This document shows positions 1-8,480 of a stretch of DNA of 22,051 nucleotides, piece after piece. The DNA is from Porticoccus sp041592135 (GTDB lineage: Bacteria > Pseudomonadota > Gammaproteobacteria > Pseudomonadales > Porticoccaceae), in NCBI GenBank assembly GCA_041592135.1, contig JBFHQR010000026.1; one strand, given 5' to 3'. Position numbers and translations under genes: made by a program. The stretch's first letter is position 1. Each line of letters opens with the position of its first letter. Under the pieces are notes generated by a model. The model was not told the origin of the DNA and made no database searches. It saw only the letters and a list, made by a program, of their open reading frames with translations.

Positions 1-49
1 CCATGTCCTCGATAACCAGTGCGCGCAGGGGCTTGTTGTCGGCGTCCAT
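1..49 (-). CDS. Response regulator, N-terminal fragment (cut by window edge)
   Basis: Only the first 16 codons lie in the window, reading MDADNKPLRALVIEDM on the minus strand from an ATG at 49. Twelve of these 16 residues match the start of the REC-GGDEF-EAL protein that begins at 8480, including the acidic ED pair of a receiver domain. The ATG lies 25 bp after the stop of the Rcp1-like receiver, and the same 25-bp spacing separates the paralogous pair at 8505/8480. An AAGGAAGGTGA stretch upstream can serve as ribosome binding site. By position and sequence it is the second copy of that c-di-GMP-type output protein, but the output domains are outside the window, so their presence is inferred. 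Confidence 0.75.
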   Translation of the reverse strand, partial: MDADNKPLRALVIEDM

Positions 50-74
50 CTCTCATCACCTTCCTTGATTCTTT

Positions 75-512
75 TCAATCCAGTACGGGTTCATTCAACA
101 GCAACCAGTACAATCCCAGCTGTGTTACCGCCTCCAGAAACTCATTGAAATCGACGGGTTTGCGCACGTAGCTGTTGGCACCCAGACTGTAGCCGTTGAT
201 CAGATCCCGCTCCTCCCTGGAGGAGGTGACGATCACCACCGGCAGCAGGCGGGTGCGTGCATCGGCGCGGATTTCCCGCAACACCTCCAGGCCGTCCTTG
301 CGCGGCAACTTCAGATCCAGCAGCACCACGGCAGGTAATTCCGGTGGCGCACCTCCGCTGTAGGGCCCGGTGCCAAACAGGTAGTCCAGCGCTTTGACAC
401 CGTCGTCGGCGAGGATCACCTCGTTGCGCAAATTGCTTTTGCGAAAGGCCCGCAGGGCGAGTTGCTGATCGTCGGGGTTGTCTTCAACCAGCAAGATCGG
501 TTTGGTATTCAT
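75..512 (-). CDS. Single-domain response regulator, Rcp1-like (copy A)
   Basis: A 145-residue protein made only of a CheY-like receiver of the subtype that partners phytochrome-class histidine kinases (Rcp1-like). The acidic pocket is E10/D11, the phospho-acceptor is D66 in LLDLKLP, the switch Thr/Ser is in VTSS (95-98), and the conserved lysine is K118 in VRKP. It has the extended loop LFGTGPYSGG typical of the subtype. There is no output domain, so it probably acts by phosphotransfer or protein contact. The start overlaps the 3' end of the upstream kinase gene by 29 bp, and GAGGGA lies 8 nt before the ATG. It differs from the copy at 8506-8943 at only about 19 of 145 positions. The likely phosphodonor is the kinase encoded directly upstream. 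Confidence 0.93.
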   Translation of the reverse strand: MNTKPILLVEDNPDDQQLALRAFRKSNLRNEVILADDGVKALDYLFGTGPYSGGAPPELPAVVLLDLKLPRKDGLEVLREIRADARTRLLPVVIVTSSREERDLINGYSLGANSYVRKPVDFNEFLEAVTQLGLYWLLLNEPVLD

Positions 513-1665
513 GTGGGGATTCCCTCTGTAATGCTTGCTCCAATGACGCCTGTTGCGGCGGGTTCACCGGCAGGGTGAAATAAAACACCGAGCCCTTGTC
601 CACTTCGGAGTCCGCCCACACCCGGCCGCCGTGGCGGCTGACGATGCGCTTCACGGTGGCGAGTCCTATGCCGGTGCCGGGAAACTCGGTCTGGTCGTGC
701 AGCCGCTGAAAGGCGCCGAACAGTTTGCCGGCGTAGTTCATGTCAAAACCCACACCTTGGTCCAGGACAAAAAAAACGGCCTCGCCATTCTCGGCGCGCA
801 TACCGAATTCGATATGGGTTTGTTCCCGCGTGCTGGAATATTTCCAGGCATTGCCGAGCAGATTGCGCAGGGCAATCTGTATCAACTGTGGATCACAGGG
901 TGCCTTGAGCCCCGCCGCAATCCGGATATCCACACACCGTTTCGGCTCGTCCTCACGGAGTTCATTCAGGATAGTCGATGCCAGCTCGCTGAGGTCAACT
1001 TCCTGTATCTTGAGTTCGGTTCGGCTCACCCGGGACAGCTTGAGCAGGTCGTCGATCAGCATGCCCATGCGCTGGGCACCGCCGCGCACCCGCGCGAGGT
1101 AGTCGCGACCGGTGTCGTCGAGACGGTCGTTGTAGTCTTCCAGCAATGCCTGGCTGAAGCCGTCGATGGCCCGCAGCGGTGTGCGCAGGTCGTGGGAGAC
1201 GGAGTAACTGAACGCCTCCAGTTCTGCGTTAATCTGCATCAGTTCCAGGGTTCGCTGACGCAGTTCCTGTTCGTGCTGGTACATGTCGATAAACAATTTG
1301 ACCTTGTTGAGCAGGATTTCCGGCTCAAAGGGCTTGACGATGTAGCTGAAGGCGCCCTTTTCGTAGCCGTGGAAGATATTGATGTGTTCGGTGTAGATGG
1401 CGGAGATGAAAATAAACGGCATATGGGCGGTTTTTTCTTCCTGGCGCAGCAGCTCGGCCAGCTCGTAACCGTCCATTTCGGGCATCTGGATGTCCAGCAG
1501 GGCCAGGGCGAAGTCGTGGTGCAGGGTCAGTTTCAACGCATCGTTGCCGCTGCTCGCTTCAAACAGCTCCACCGGCATATCCTGCAGCAGACGGCGCAGC
1601 GCCAGCAGGTTGGCCGGTTTGTCGTCGACCATCAGTATTTTGGGCTTCTGGAGCAGTGGCTTCAT
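484..1665 (-). CDS. Receiver-histidine kinase (REC-HisKA-HATPase)
   Basis: A 393-residue soluble kinase. A receiver spans about residues 8-125 (phospho-acceptor D58 in LLDIQMP, K111 in KPF). A short coiled coil leads into a HisKA domain with H158 in SVSHDLRTPLR, then an HATPase with the N box at N272 (GNAWKYS) and G boxes at GVGFD and GTGIGLATVKR. There is no membrane segment, so the input is presumably phosphorylation of its own receiver, for example by the hybrid kinase upstream. The ATG at 1665 overlaps the hybrid kinase stop as ATGA. An in-frame ATG at 1677 (MDAQ extension) is the alternative start. Residues 148-366 are about 87% identical to the core of the CHASE8 kinase at 8915-10498, whereas the N-terminal halves are unrelated. 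The 3' end overlaps the receiver gene by 29 bp. Confidence 0.93.
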   Translation of the reverse strand: MKPLLQKPKILMVDDKPANLLALRRLLQDMPVELFEASSGNDALKLTLHHDFALALLDIQMPEMDGYELAELLRQEEKTAHMPFIFISAIYTEHINIFHGYEKGAFSYIVKPFEPEILLNKVKLFIDMYQHEQELRQRTLELMQINAELEAFSYSVSHDLRTPLRAIDGFSQALLEDYNDRLDDTGRDYLARVRGGAQRMGMLIDDLLKLSRVSRTELKIQEVDLSELASTILNELREDEPKRCVDIRIAAGLKAPCDPQLIQIALRNLLGNAWKYSSTREQTHIEFGMRAENGEAVFFVLDQGVGFDMNYAGKLFGAFQRLHDQTEFPGTGIGLATVKRIVSRHGGRVWADSEVDKGSVFYFTLPVNPPQQASLEQALQRESPHEYQTDLAG

Positions 1666-4600
1666 TTGCGCATCCATATTCTCATCAATGAAAACAGCCG
1701 CTCGACATCCACCGGTTTGGCGATGTAGTCGTTGGCGCCGGCATCGATACATTTTTGCCGGTCGTCCTTCATCGCCTTGGCGGTCAGCGCCACGATGGGC
1801 AGGTCCCGAAACTGTTCCTGTTGGCGGATTTTGCGCATGCATTCATAGCCGTCCATTTCCGGCATCATGATATCCATCAGCACAAAGTCCATCCCGGGGT
1901 TTTCAGCCAGGGCGTCGAGGGCGACACGGCCATTATCGGCCTTGGTCACCTTCATGCCACGCTCAGACAGTACCTTGCCCAGGGCGAACACATTGCGCAT
2001 ATCGTCGTCGACCAGCAGAATCTGCTTGCTCTGGAGCTGGGCTTCCTTGTCATACAGGGCGGTAATGATGTTCTGTTTCTGCTGGGGCAGATTGCTCAGG
2101 GTGCGATGCAGGAACAGCGCGGTTTCGTCCAGCAGGCGCTCCTCACTCTTCACGCCCTTGATAATGATGGTTTCAGCATACTGTTGCAGTTCCTCGTTTT
2201 CCTGGCGGCTGAGTTCCCTGCCGGTGTAGATGATGACGGGCGGTACCTTGCCGCCCTCACTGCTGCTGTTACCCACATTCTTTTCCAGTTGCCTGAGCAG
2301 TTCGAAGCCACTCATATCGGGCAGGCCGATGTCCAGCACGACACAGTCGATCACCTGGCTGCCCAGGATATCCAGAGCCTCCTGGGCGGTGCTGGCTTCA
2401 ATACACTGCACGTCGCCGTTGCCGACCAGCCGGACGATGGCCTTGCGTTGCGCTGCGTTATCTTCGGCGATCAACAGGTTTTTCATCTTGCGGTTGATAA
2501 AATCTTCCATGCGGGCAAAGGCGGCGTCGAGTTGCGGTTTGTTGATCGGTTTGGTCAGATAATCGACCGCGCCGCATTTGATGGCATCCAGTTGTTTTTC
2601 CTCGGCGCTCATAATGTGCACCGGAATATGCCGCAGCTGCGGGTCGCTTTTCAGTTCCTTGAGCACCAGGTTGCCGTCGATACCCGGCAGCATCAGGTCC
2701 AGGATGATGGCATGGGGGTGGAAGCGGGCCGCCAGCGCCAGGCCGTCCTCACCGGTTGCCGCGTTGAGGTGTTTGAAGCCCTTGGCTTTGGCCTGCGCCG
2801 CCAGCACCCGGGCAAAATCGTCGTCATCCTCGATAATCAGGATAATGTGGTCATTCGGGCCGATGGCCTCCCGCTGGTCCGGGATGCTGGGGTAGTCCAG
2901 GTAGCGCTGATGGTCCGGTTGCGCGGCGGCCTGTTTGGCCGGCGCCGGTTCAGGTTCGACAGCGGGGTTTGCATCGATACTTTCCGGAATCCACAGGGTG
3001 AAGGTGGCGCCGGCGCCTTCTTCGCTGTCAATGGTAATGGTGCCGCCGAGCAGTTTTGCCAGATCGCGGCAGATGGACAGCCCCAGGCCGGTGCCGCCAT
3101 ATTTGCGGGCGTTGCCGCTTTCCAGTTGCAGGAAGGCTTCAAAGACCAGCGCCTGTTTGTCCTTGGGGATACCGATGCCGCTATCGGTCACGGCAATGGC
3201 AAGCTGGCCGCCGGATTCGCGCCGGAAGCGGACCTTGACGGCGCCCTGCTCGGTAAATTTCAGCGCGTTGGCGATCAGGTTGCGCAGGATTTGCTCAAGC
3301 CGTTGTTTATCGGTGCGTATCGTCGCCGGTGCCTGCTCGTCGATGGCCGTTTCCAGCTTCAATCCTTTCCCCGTCGCCTGGCGGCTGAAGGTGCTCCTGA
3401 TATCTCCGGCGAGATCGGCAAGGGCGACATGGGTGACATTGAGACTCATCTTGCCGGCTTCGATTTTCGATAGGTCGAGAATGTCGTTGATCAGGCTCAG
3501 CAGATCGTGGCCGCTGCGGCTGATCACCTGGGCGCTTTCCACCTGGTCTGCGCTGAGGTTGTTGCCGGCGTTGCGGGCCAGATCGTTGGCCAGAATCAAT
3601 AAACTGTTCAGCGGCGTGCGCAGTTCGTGGCTCATATTGGCCAGAAATTCGCTTTTGTATTTGCTGCTGATTTCCAGCTCCCGGGTCTTGAATTCCAGGT
3701 TGCCCCTGGCCGCCTCCAGCTCGCTGTTTTTCTGCGAAACGGCCTGGGACTGCTCCTCCAGCTCTTCATTGGCCGCTTGCAGCTCTTCCTGCTGCTCGCG
3801 CAATTGTTGGGTTTGCTCCTCCAGCTCCTCATTGCTTTGCTCCAGCTCTTCCTGCTGCTGTTGCAGTTCTTCGCTCTGGCGCTGGGTCTCCTCCAGCAGC
3901 TCCTGGATTTTCTTGCGGGCAATCGCCGAATTCAGGGCAATGCCGATGGCTTCCAGGTTGGATTGGACAAACTCCTGCGCGGTGGAGTCAAAACCATCCA
4001 GCTTGCCCAGTTCCAGCACGGCCAGCACGTAGCCCCCGACCACGATGGGCACCACATAAATACTGCGCGGCGGGGTGTCCAGCAGGGACGACTGCACGCG
4101 GATATAGCGTTCATCCAGCTCCTCCAGCAGGATGGGCTTTTGATCGGCCGCGGCCTGGCCGATCAGACCTTCCCCGGGCTTGAAGGTGGTTTTGCCCGCC
4201 ATGCCGCCGTAGGCGTAACGGCCCAGCAGCCCATAGTCCGCGCTGTTCTCACTCAACAGGTACAGGGAACCGATGCTGGCTTCGCTATAGGTGGCGAGAA
4301 ACGTGATAATGCCGGTAGCCAGTTCGGTGATACCCTGATCGCCGCGCATGATCTGGTTGAGGCGGTTCTGGCCGTTGGTGAGCCAGGCGTGTTTCTCCGT
4401 CTCCCGGGTTTTGGCCTTGAGCGAATCGCGCATATCGGTCAGGGCACTGCCCAGCATTTCCACTTCCTGCGCCCCTTGCAGGTCAACACGCGTGTCGAGA
4501 TCTCCGGCGGCGATATTGTTGGCAACGGTGACGGCAGCGGATATTGGGCGACTGATAGCGCGCGCCACCAGCAGCGACAGTGCAATGCTGACCGACAGCC

Positions 4601-5186
4601 CTATCATCAGCAATGCCCATTCCGTAATGCGTAACAAAGAGATTTCATCACGCACCTCGCTGACATCACCTTGTAGCAGCACATCCTGATCATTGAGCAT
4701 TGCAGCGAGCAAGCCGCGTATTTCAATGGCTAAAGGCGAAGTTTTATTGCTCAACAAGGCAATGGCGGCTTCCCTGTCCGAGATCGCCACGGTTTTAACC
4801 TCGGCATGAGCAGTTTCCAGCTGATCGAGCAATAGCTCCACCCTACTCAACCTGAGTGCATTTTCAGGATTGGTCAAACGCGTGGAAAGCTGCTGCAGGC
4901 GCTCGAGCGGTACTCTGATCTCCTCTGCCCAGGCCTTTCGGAACTCTTCATCAAGACTGTCGTCCCCAAGCATAACCCTGCCGCGCAAGGTGGCAACCGC
5001 ATGATTGAGGCCGTTCATCACTTCGAGGAGAGTCTTGGCGACAGGCTGGCGCAAACTGATCAGGCGCTCGGCGGTGTCACTGGTACTTCGCACCTGCCAG
5101 AGGGTGACCAGTACCGCGGATGCCAGCAGTACCACCATCAGGGCGTAACCGAGGCCGACTTTTTTGCCCAGCGTATTAATCCTCAT
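1662..5186 (-). CDS. Membrane hybrid sensor kinase (HAMP-GAF-coiled coil-HisKA-HATPase-REC x3)
   Basis: A 1174-residue hybrid kinase. TM1 spans about 12-31, a helical periplasmic segment about 32-186, TM2 about 188-209, and HAMP about 210-262. A GAF-like domain (about 280-422) is followed by an E/Q/L-rich coiled coil (about 425-510). HisKA has H520 in ANMSHELRTPL and the HATPase has NLIANALKF, DSGIGIP and GGTGLGLSI. Three receivers follow with acceptors D830, D952 and D1105. The second receiver has K1010 followed by Gly, not the usual Pro. No Hpt domain is visible. The start at 5186 (MRINTLGKK) is 1 bp after the cheB stop with AGAGG upstream; longer upstream reading would run through cheB. 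The stop overlaps the next start as ATGA. Co-transcription with CheR/CheB suggests these may adjust its activity. Confidence 0.93.
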   Translation of the reverse strand: MRINTLGKKVGLGYALMVVLLASAVLVTLWQVRSTSDTAERLISLRQPVAKTLLEVMNGLNHAVATLRGRVMLGDDSLDEEFRKAWAEEIRVPLERLQQLSTRLTNPENALRLSRVELLLDQLETAHAEVKTVAISDREAAIALLSNKTSPLAIEIRGLLAAMLNDQDVLLQGDVSEVRDEISLLRITEWALLMIGLSVSIALSLLVARAISRPISAAVTVANNIAAGDLDTRVDLQGAQEVEMLGSALTDMRDSLKAKTRETEKHAWLTNGQNRLNQIMRGDQGITELATGIITFLATYSEASIGSLYLLSENSADYGLLGRYAYGGMAGKTTFKPGEGLIGQAAADQKPILLEELDERYIRVQSSLLDTPPRSIYVVPIVVGGYVLAVLELGKLDGFDSTAQEFVQSNLEAIGIALNSAIARKKIQELLEETQRQSEELQQQQEELEQSNEELEEQTQQLREQQEELQAANEELEEQSQAVSQKNSELEAARGNLEFKTRELEISSKYKSEFLANMSHELRTPLNSLLILANDLARNAGNNLSADQVESAQVISRSGHDLLSLINDILDLSKIEAGKMSLNVTHVALADLAGDIRSTFSRQATGKGLKLETAIDEQAPATIRTDKQRLEQILRNLIANALKFTEQGAVKVRFRRESGGQLAIAVTDSGIGIPKDKQALVFEAFLQLESGNARKYGGTGLGLSICRDLAKLLGGTITIDSEEGAGATFTLWIPESIDANPAVEPEPAPAKQAAAQPDHQRYLDYPSIPDQREAIGPNDHIILIIEDDDDFARVLAAQAKAKGFKHLNAATGEDGLALAARFHPHAIILDLMLPGIDGNLVLKELKSDPQLRHIPVHIMSAEEKQLDAIKCGAVDYLTKPINKPQLDAAFARMEDFINRKMKNLLIAEDNAAQRKAIVRLVGNGDVQCIEASTAQEALDILGSQVIDCVVLDIGLPDMSGFELLRQLEKNVGNSSSEGGKVPPVIIYTGRELSRQENEELQQYAETIIIKGVKSEERLLDETALFLHRTLSNLPQQKQNIITALYDKEAQLQSKQILLVDDDMRNVFALGKVLSERGMKVTKADNGRVALDALAENPGMDFVLMDIMMPEMDGYECMRKIRQQEQFRDLPIVALTAKAMKDDRQKCIDAGANDYIAKPVDVERLFSLMRIWMRK

Positions 5187-5187
5187 T

Positions 5188-5778
5188 TCATATCCTCTCT
5201 TGCCGATGGTGGTGAATTTGCAGTAACAGGGCGGTGATCTGCTCCGGTGCCAGCACCCGGTGCGGCCGGGCCGCCAGGATTGCCGCCCGGGGCATGGCGG
5301 GCGCCGCCGCCGTGGCCGGGTCCTGCACGATAGCGAGACCGCCCCTGTCCTTGATATGGCGCAATCCCTTCGCGCCATCGGAGTTGGCTCCGGTCAACAC
5401 CAGGCCGATCAGCCCGGCGCCATAGGTCTCCGCCGCGGTTTCAAACAGCACGTCGATAGCCGGTCTCGCGTAGTTCACCCGCTCATCCACCGTCAGGCTA
5501 AAGGTGCGGTCTGGCTCGACCAGCAGGTGGTAATTGGCGGGGGCCAAATACACCCTGGCCGGCTCGATGGGCTCCTTCTCATTGGCTTCCCTGACTTCAA
5601 TTTCACAAACACGGTTTAGCAGCTCGGCCAGGGCGCCTTCCGCGGTCGGCGCCGTATGCTGCACGGCAATGACCGGCAGCGAAAAGTCCCTCGGCAGCGC
5701 TGTGAGTAATAATTTCAGCATCTGCATTCCTCCAAAGGAGGCGCCCAGCACCACGGCCTCATAGTTGCGAATAGTCAT
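5188..5778 (-). CDS. cheB: CheB-type protein-glutamate methylesterase, catalytic domain only
   Basis: A 196-residue CheB catalytic domain with no N-terminal receiver. The expected catalytic triad is visible: S14 in GASFGG (the family usually has GASTGG, so Phe replaces Thr), H41 in VQHTAP, and D134 in LTGANSDGAKG. The family removes methyl groups from glutamates, or deamidates glutamines, of chemoreceptors in the cytoplasm. No chemoreceptor, CheA or CheW gene is in the window. The ATG at 5778 overlaps the cheR 3' end by 20 bp; an in-frame ATG at 5811 is possible but adds a tail that reads like cheR antisense coding. The hybrid kinase gene starts 1 bp after its stop. Without a receiver, its activity cannot be controlled by CheA-style phosphorylation of itself. 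Confidence 0.92.
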   Translation of the reverse strand: MTIRNYEAVVLGASFGGMQMLKLLLTALPRDFSLPVIAVQHTAPTAEGALAELLNRVCEIEVREANEKEPIEPARVYLAPANYHLLVEPDRTFSLTVDERVNYARPAIDVLFETAAETYGAGLIGLVLTGANSDGAKGLRHIKDRGGLAIVQDPATAAAPAMPRAAILAARPHRVLAPEQITALLLQIHHHRQERI

Positions 5779-6640
5779 ATCTTTTCTTGTATATTTTCTG
5801 TTGCCTGTCAACCTCCGAATACAACTCCCTGTGGTCGGTCAGGACCAGGCTTTCTTTTTTGCCCAGGCACAGAATGCCCCCGTTAGTCAGTGAACGGTGG
5901 AACAAGCCATGCACGTGATTTTGTAATTGCCGGTTGAAATAAATCAGCACATTGCGGCAGATCACCATCTGTACCTCGGCAAAATCGCTGTCGGTCACCA
6001 GGTTGTGTTGGGCCCAGAGAATGTTTCTTTTCAGGGCGGGATCCATGATGGCCGAGTCGTATTTGGCGTGGTAGTAATCGGCAAAGGAGGCACATGCCCC
6101 GGTGCTCTGGTAGTTGCGTGCGTAGGTTTTCATGTGGTCGGCGGGGAAGATGCCTTCCCTGGCTCGCGCCAGGGCGTGGGGGTTGAAATCGGTGGCGTAG
6201 ATTTGCACCCGGTCGCTGAGCCCTTCTTCCCTGAGCAAAATGGCCATGGAGTAGACCTCTTCGCCGGTGCTGCAGCCGGCATGCCAGATCTTGATGTAGG
6301 ACCAGGTCTTGAGCAGCGGGATGACTTTGGCGCGCACCGCCAGGTAAAACTCAGGATCGCGAAACATTTCGGTGACGTTGATACTGAGATCCTGCAGCAG
6401 CTGGGAGGCAAAGTGGGCGTCCTGCAATACCTGCTGTTGCAGCAGGCCGAGGTTGTCCAGGTTGGCAAGCCGCAAGCGGTGCAGCAGCCGGCGTTTGACG
6501 TGCGCCCGTGAATAGGCGCGGAAGTCATAGCCGTATTTTTCGTAAACGGCGGACAACAGCCGGTCGATTTCCCCGTCGGAAACGGTAGCCGGCTCCGCGC
6601 GTTGCGGGTCATCACGATAGGATGTCATGTGTGTGTTCAC
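5759..6640 (-). CDS. cheR: CheR-type protein-glutamate methyltransferase
   Basis: A 293-residue CheR family methyltransferase that uses S-adenosylmethionine to methylate glutamates on signalling coiled coils. The N-terminal helical domain is at about 22-90 (with the basic stretch KRRLLHRLR). The catalytic domain follows with NVTEMFRD, the SAM motif HAGCSTGEEVYSMAI (120-134), ATDFNPHAL and ICRNVLIYF (227-235). The start is taken as GTG at 6640, with GGGGAG about 11 nt upstream; ATG at 6628 is the alternative. It is preceded by 58 bp after the REC-AADEF-EAL gene, the widest gap in the operon, and overlaps cheB by 20 bp. The absence of other che genes points to a non-flagellar pathway. Confidence 0.94.
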   Translation of the reverse strand: MNTHMTSYRDDPQRAEPATVSDGEIDRLLSAVYEKYGYDFRAYSRAHVKRRLLHRLRLANLDNLGLLQQQVLQDAHFASQLLQDLSINVTEMFRDPEFYLAVRAKVIPLLKTWSYIKIWHAGCSTGEEVYSMAILLREEGLSDRVQIYATDFNPHALARAREGIFPADHMKTYARNYQSTGACASFADYYHAKYDSAIMDPALKRNILWAQHNLVTDSDFAEVQMVICRNVLIYFNRQLQNHVHGLFHRSLTNGGILCLGKKESLVLTDHRELYSEVDRQQKIYKKRYDYSQL

Positions 6641-6698
6641 TGGCTATTTCACTCCCCAGGGGTCTGTCAGCGACGGTTTGATGATCCTCTCTAGCCGG

Positions 6699-8480
6699 TT
6701 ATAGGTGCCCCGCAGTGTTTGTCCTGTCTGACGTGCTCTGGTGGTGCCGGTCGCCATCGGTGTGAGGGCTGCCAAGCCAGCGGTGCAGCATCGGTTCCAA
6801 CTGTTCGGCGGGCATGGGCCGGGACAGGTAGTAGCCCTGGACAAAGTCGCAGCCCTCCCGGCGCAGGAAGTCGTACTGCTCGCGGGTTTCGATGCCCTCG
6901 GCAATGACCTTCATGCTCAACTTCTTGCACATGGCGATGACGGCGCCGGTAATGGCGGCGTCATCCTGGTCATCGGGAATGTCCTTGATGAAGGCGCGGT
7001 CGATTTTCAGGCTGTCCACTTTGAAATATTTCAGGTAGCTGAGGCTGGAATAGCCGGTGCCGAAGTCATCCAGGGAGACCTTGACGCCGATGGCCTGTAA
7101 TTTGCGCAGGGTGAGCAAGGCGGTTTCCAGATCGCGCATCATGCTGCTCTCGGTCACCTCGATCTCCAGCAGGCGGGGCTCGAGCCCGGTCTCGGTGAGG
7201 GCGTTCATGACCAGTTCGAGGATGTTGCCCTCGTGGAACTGGCGGGCCGAGACATTCACTGCCATGGACAACTCCGGCAGGCCTGCCTGCTGCCACCGCT
7301 TCGCCTGGGCGCAGGCCCTCCTGAGGACCCACTCGCCCAAGGGGACAATCAGGCCGGTTTCCTCGGCCAGGGGGATAAAGCAATCAGGGGAGACGAGCCC
7401 CTGGGGGCGGCGCCAGCGGACCAGCGCTTCCACACCGGTAATCTTGCCGCTGCGCAATTCCACCTGTGGCTGGTAGTGGAGGGTGAATTCCTGTTTTTCC
7501 AGGGCCTGGCGCATGTCCCTTTCCAGGGCCAGGCGCTCTTCCAGTTGCACCGCCATGTGCTGGGCGTAGAACAGGCAGCGGTTGCCGCCTTCGTCCTTGG
7601 CGCGGTAGGTGGCGATATCGGCGTTGCGCAGCAGCAGCTCGGCCTGTTCCGCATCCTGGGGGAACAGGGCGACGCCGATACTGGCATTGATGTGCATCGT
7701 GCAGCCGTGGATATCGAAGGGTTCTTCGAGGGTGGCCAGCAGGTTTTGTATGCGAGCGGTGACGGCGGTCTCGTCACCGGAGTCTGGAATCAGGATGGCA
7801 AATTCATCCGCCGCGAGCCGCGCGACGACGCTGTCGACCCCGGTGCAGCGGCCCAGTCGGCCGGCCGTCTCGATCAACAGTAGATTGCCGGCCTCGTAGC
7901 CCAGGCTGTCGTTGACTTTCTTGAAGCGATCCAGGTCGATGTGCGCCACCGCCAGGGACTGACCCAGCTGCCGGGCATGCTGGAGACTCTGTTCCAGCCG
8001 GTTCAGGAACAGCAGGCGGTTGGGCAGCCGGGTCAGGCGGTCGTAGTGGATCAGGAAACGCAGGCGTTTTTCCGCCTTGCGGCGCTCCCTGCGATTGATC
8101 GCCTCCTCCAGTTCCCGCTGCACCGCCGGGGCCAGCCGTTTCAGGTTGCCCTTGATGATGTAGTCCTGGGCGCCGGCGCGCATCGCCTCCACGGCGGTAT
8201 CCTCGCCAATGGTGCCGGAAACGAAAATAAAGGGCACGTCCGGGTTGTGCCGGCGCACGATCTCGAGCGCCTGCAGGCCGTTCATTTTCGGCATGGTAAA
8301 GTCGCAAAAGACGATGTCCCACTCCTCATTGACGAGCAGCTCGCTGAGGACGTCGGGGCAGTCCACCCGGGTGTGAACGGGCAGGTAACCACTCCGCCTC
8401 AATTCGTGCAGCAACAGCAGGACGTCGTCTTCCACATCCTCGACGACGAGTGCCCGCAGGGGGATTTTGTCAGCGTCCAT
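6699..8480 (-). CDS. Response regulator with degenerate GGDEF (AADEF) and intact EAL domain
   Basis: A 593-residue REC-GGDEF-EAL protein. The receiver (1-120) has the acceptor D60 in FCDFTMPKMNG and K110. The GGDEF domain (about 145-305) has AADEF at 223-227 in place of GGDEF, so cyclase activity is unlikely, though such domains may bind GTP allosterically. The EAL domain (about 325-570) keeps EAL at 351-353, N409, E441/E444, DDFGTG at 471-476, K492, AEGIET and QGYYLSRP, the residues needed for c-di-GMP hydrolysis. The best call is a phosphorylation-controlled c-di-GMP phosphodiesterase. The ATG at 8480 follows the receiver gene by 25 bp with a strong AGGAGG. The C-terminal 20 residues (His/Asp/Ser/Thr-rich) lie outside the EAL fold. 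Its paralogue starts at 49. Confidence 0.94.
   Translation of the reverse strand: MDADKIPLRALVVEDVEDDVLLLLHELRRSGYLPVHTRVDCPDVLSELLVNEEWDIVFCDFTMPKMNGLQALEIVRRHNPDVPFIFVSGTIGEDTAVEAMRAGAQDYIIKGNLKRLAPAVQRELEEAINRRERRKAEKRLRFLIHYDRLTRLPNRLLFLNRLEQSLQHARQLGQSLAVAHIDLDRFKKVNDSLGYEAGNLLLIETAGRLGRCTGVDSVVARLAADEFAILIPDSGDETAVTARIQNLLATLEEPFDIHGCTMHINASIGVALFPQDAEQAELLLRNADIATYRAKDEGGNRCLFYAQHMAVQLEERLALERDMRQALEKQEFTLHYQPQVELRSGKITGVEALVRWRRPQGLVSPDCFIPLAEETGLIVPLGEWVLRRACAQAKRWQQAGLPELSMAVNVSARQFHEGNILELVMNALTETGLEPRLLEIEVTESSMMRDLETALLTLRKLQAIGVKVSLDDFGTGYSSLSYLKYFKVDSLKIDRAFIKDIPDDQDDAAITGAVIAMCKKLSMKVIAEGIETREQYDFLRREGCDFVQGYYLSRPMPAEQLEPMLHRWLGSPHTDGDRHHQSTSDRTNTAGHL

Larger units (their letters stand above)
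1..1224. repeat. Direct repeat copy A (kinase core-receiver-output module)
   Basis: This stretch is homologous at DNA level to 8432-9643 in the same orientation. It spans the kinase core from the HisKA start, the whole Rcp1-like receiver and the first codons of the REC output protein. Many runs of identical bases are visible by eye. One net 12-bp difference falls in the kinase C-terminal tail. The copy continues beyond the left window edge. Confidence 0.85.

Noticed and set aside
553..1728. Long plus-strand open frame (391 codons) opposite the REC-kinase
   Set aside because: It is a mirror of the kinase codons in GC-rich DNA. A very similar antisense protein appears opposite the paralogous kinase at 8909-9982, as expected from the duplicated DNA, and it has no recognisable domain.
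1755..3473. 572-codon plus-strand open frame opposite the hybrid kinase
   Set aside because: The minus strand encodes unmistakable kinase and receiver domains here. The antisense translation has no domain and has the composition typical of a mirror frame.
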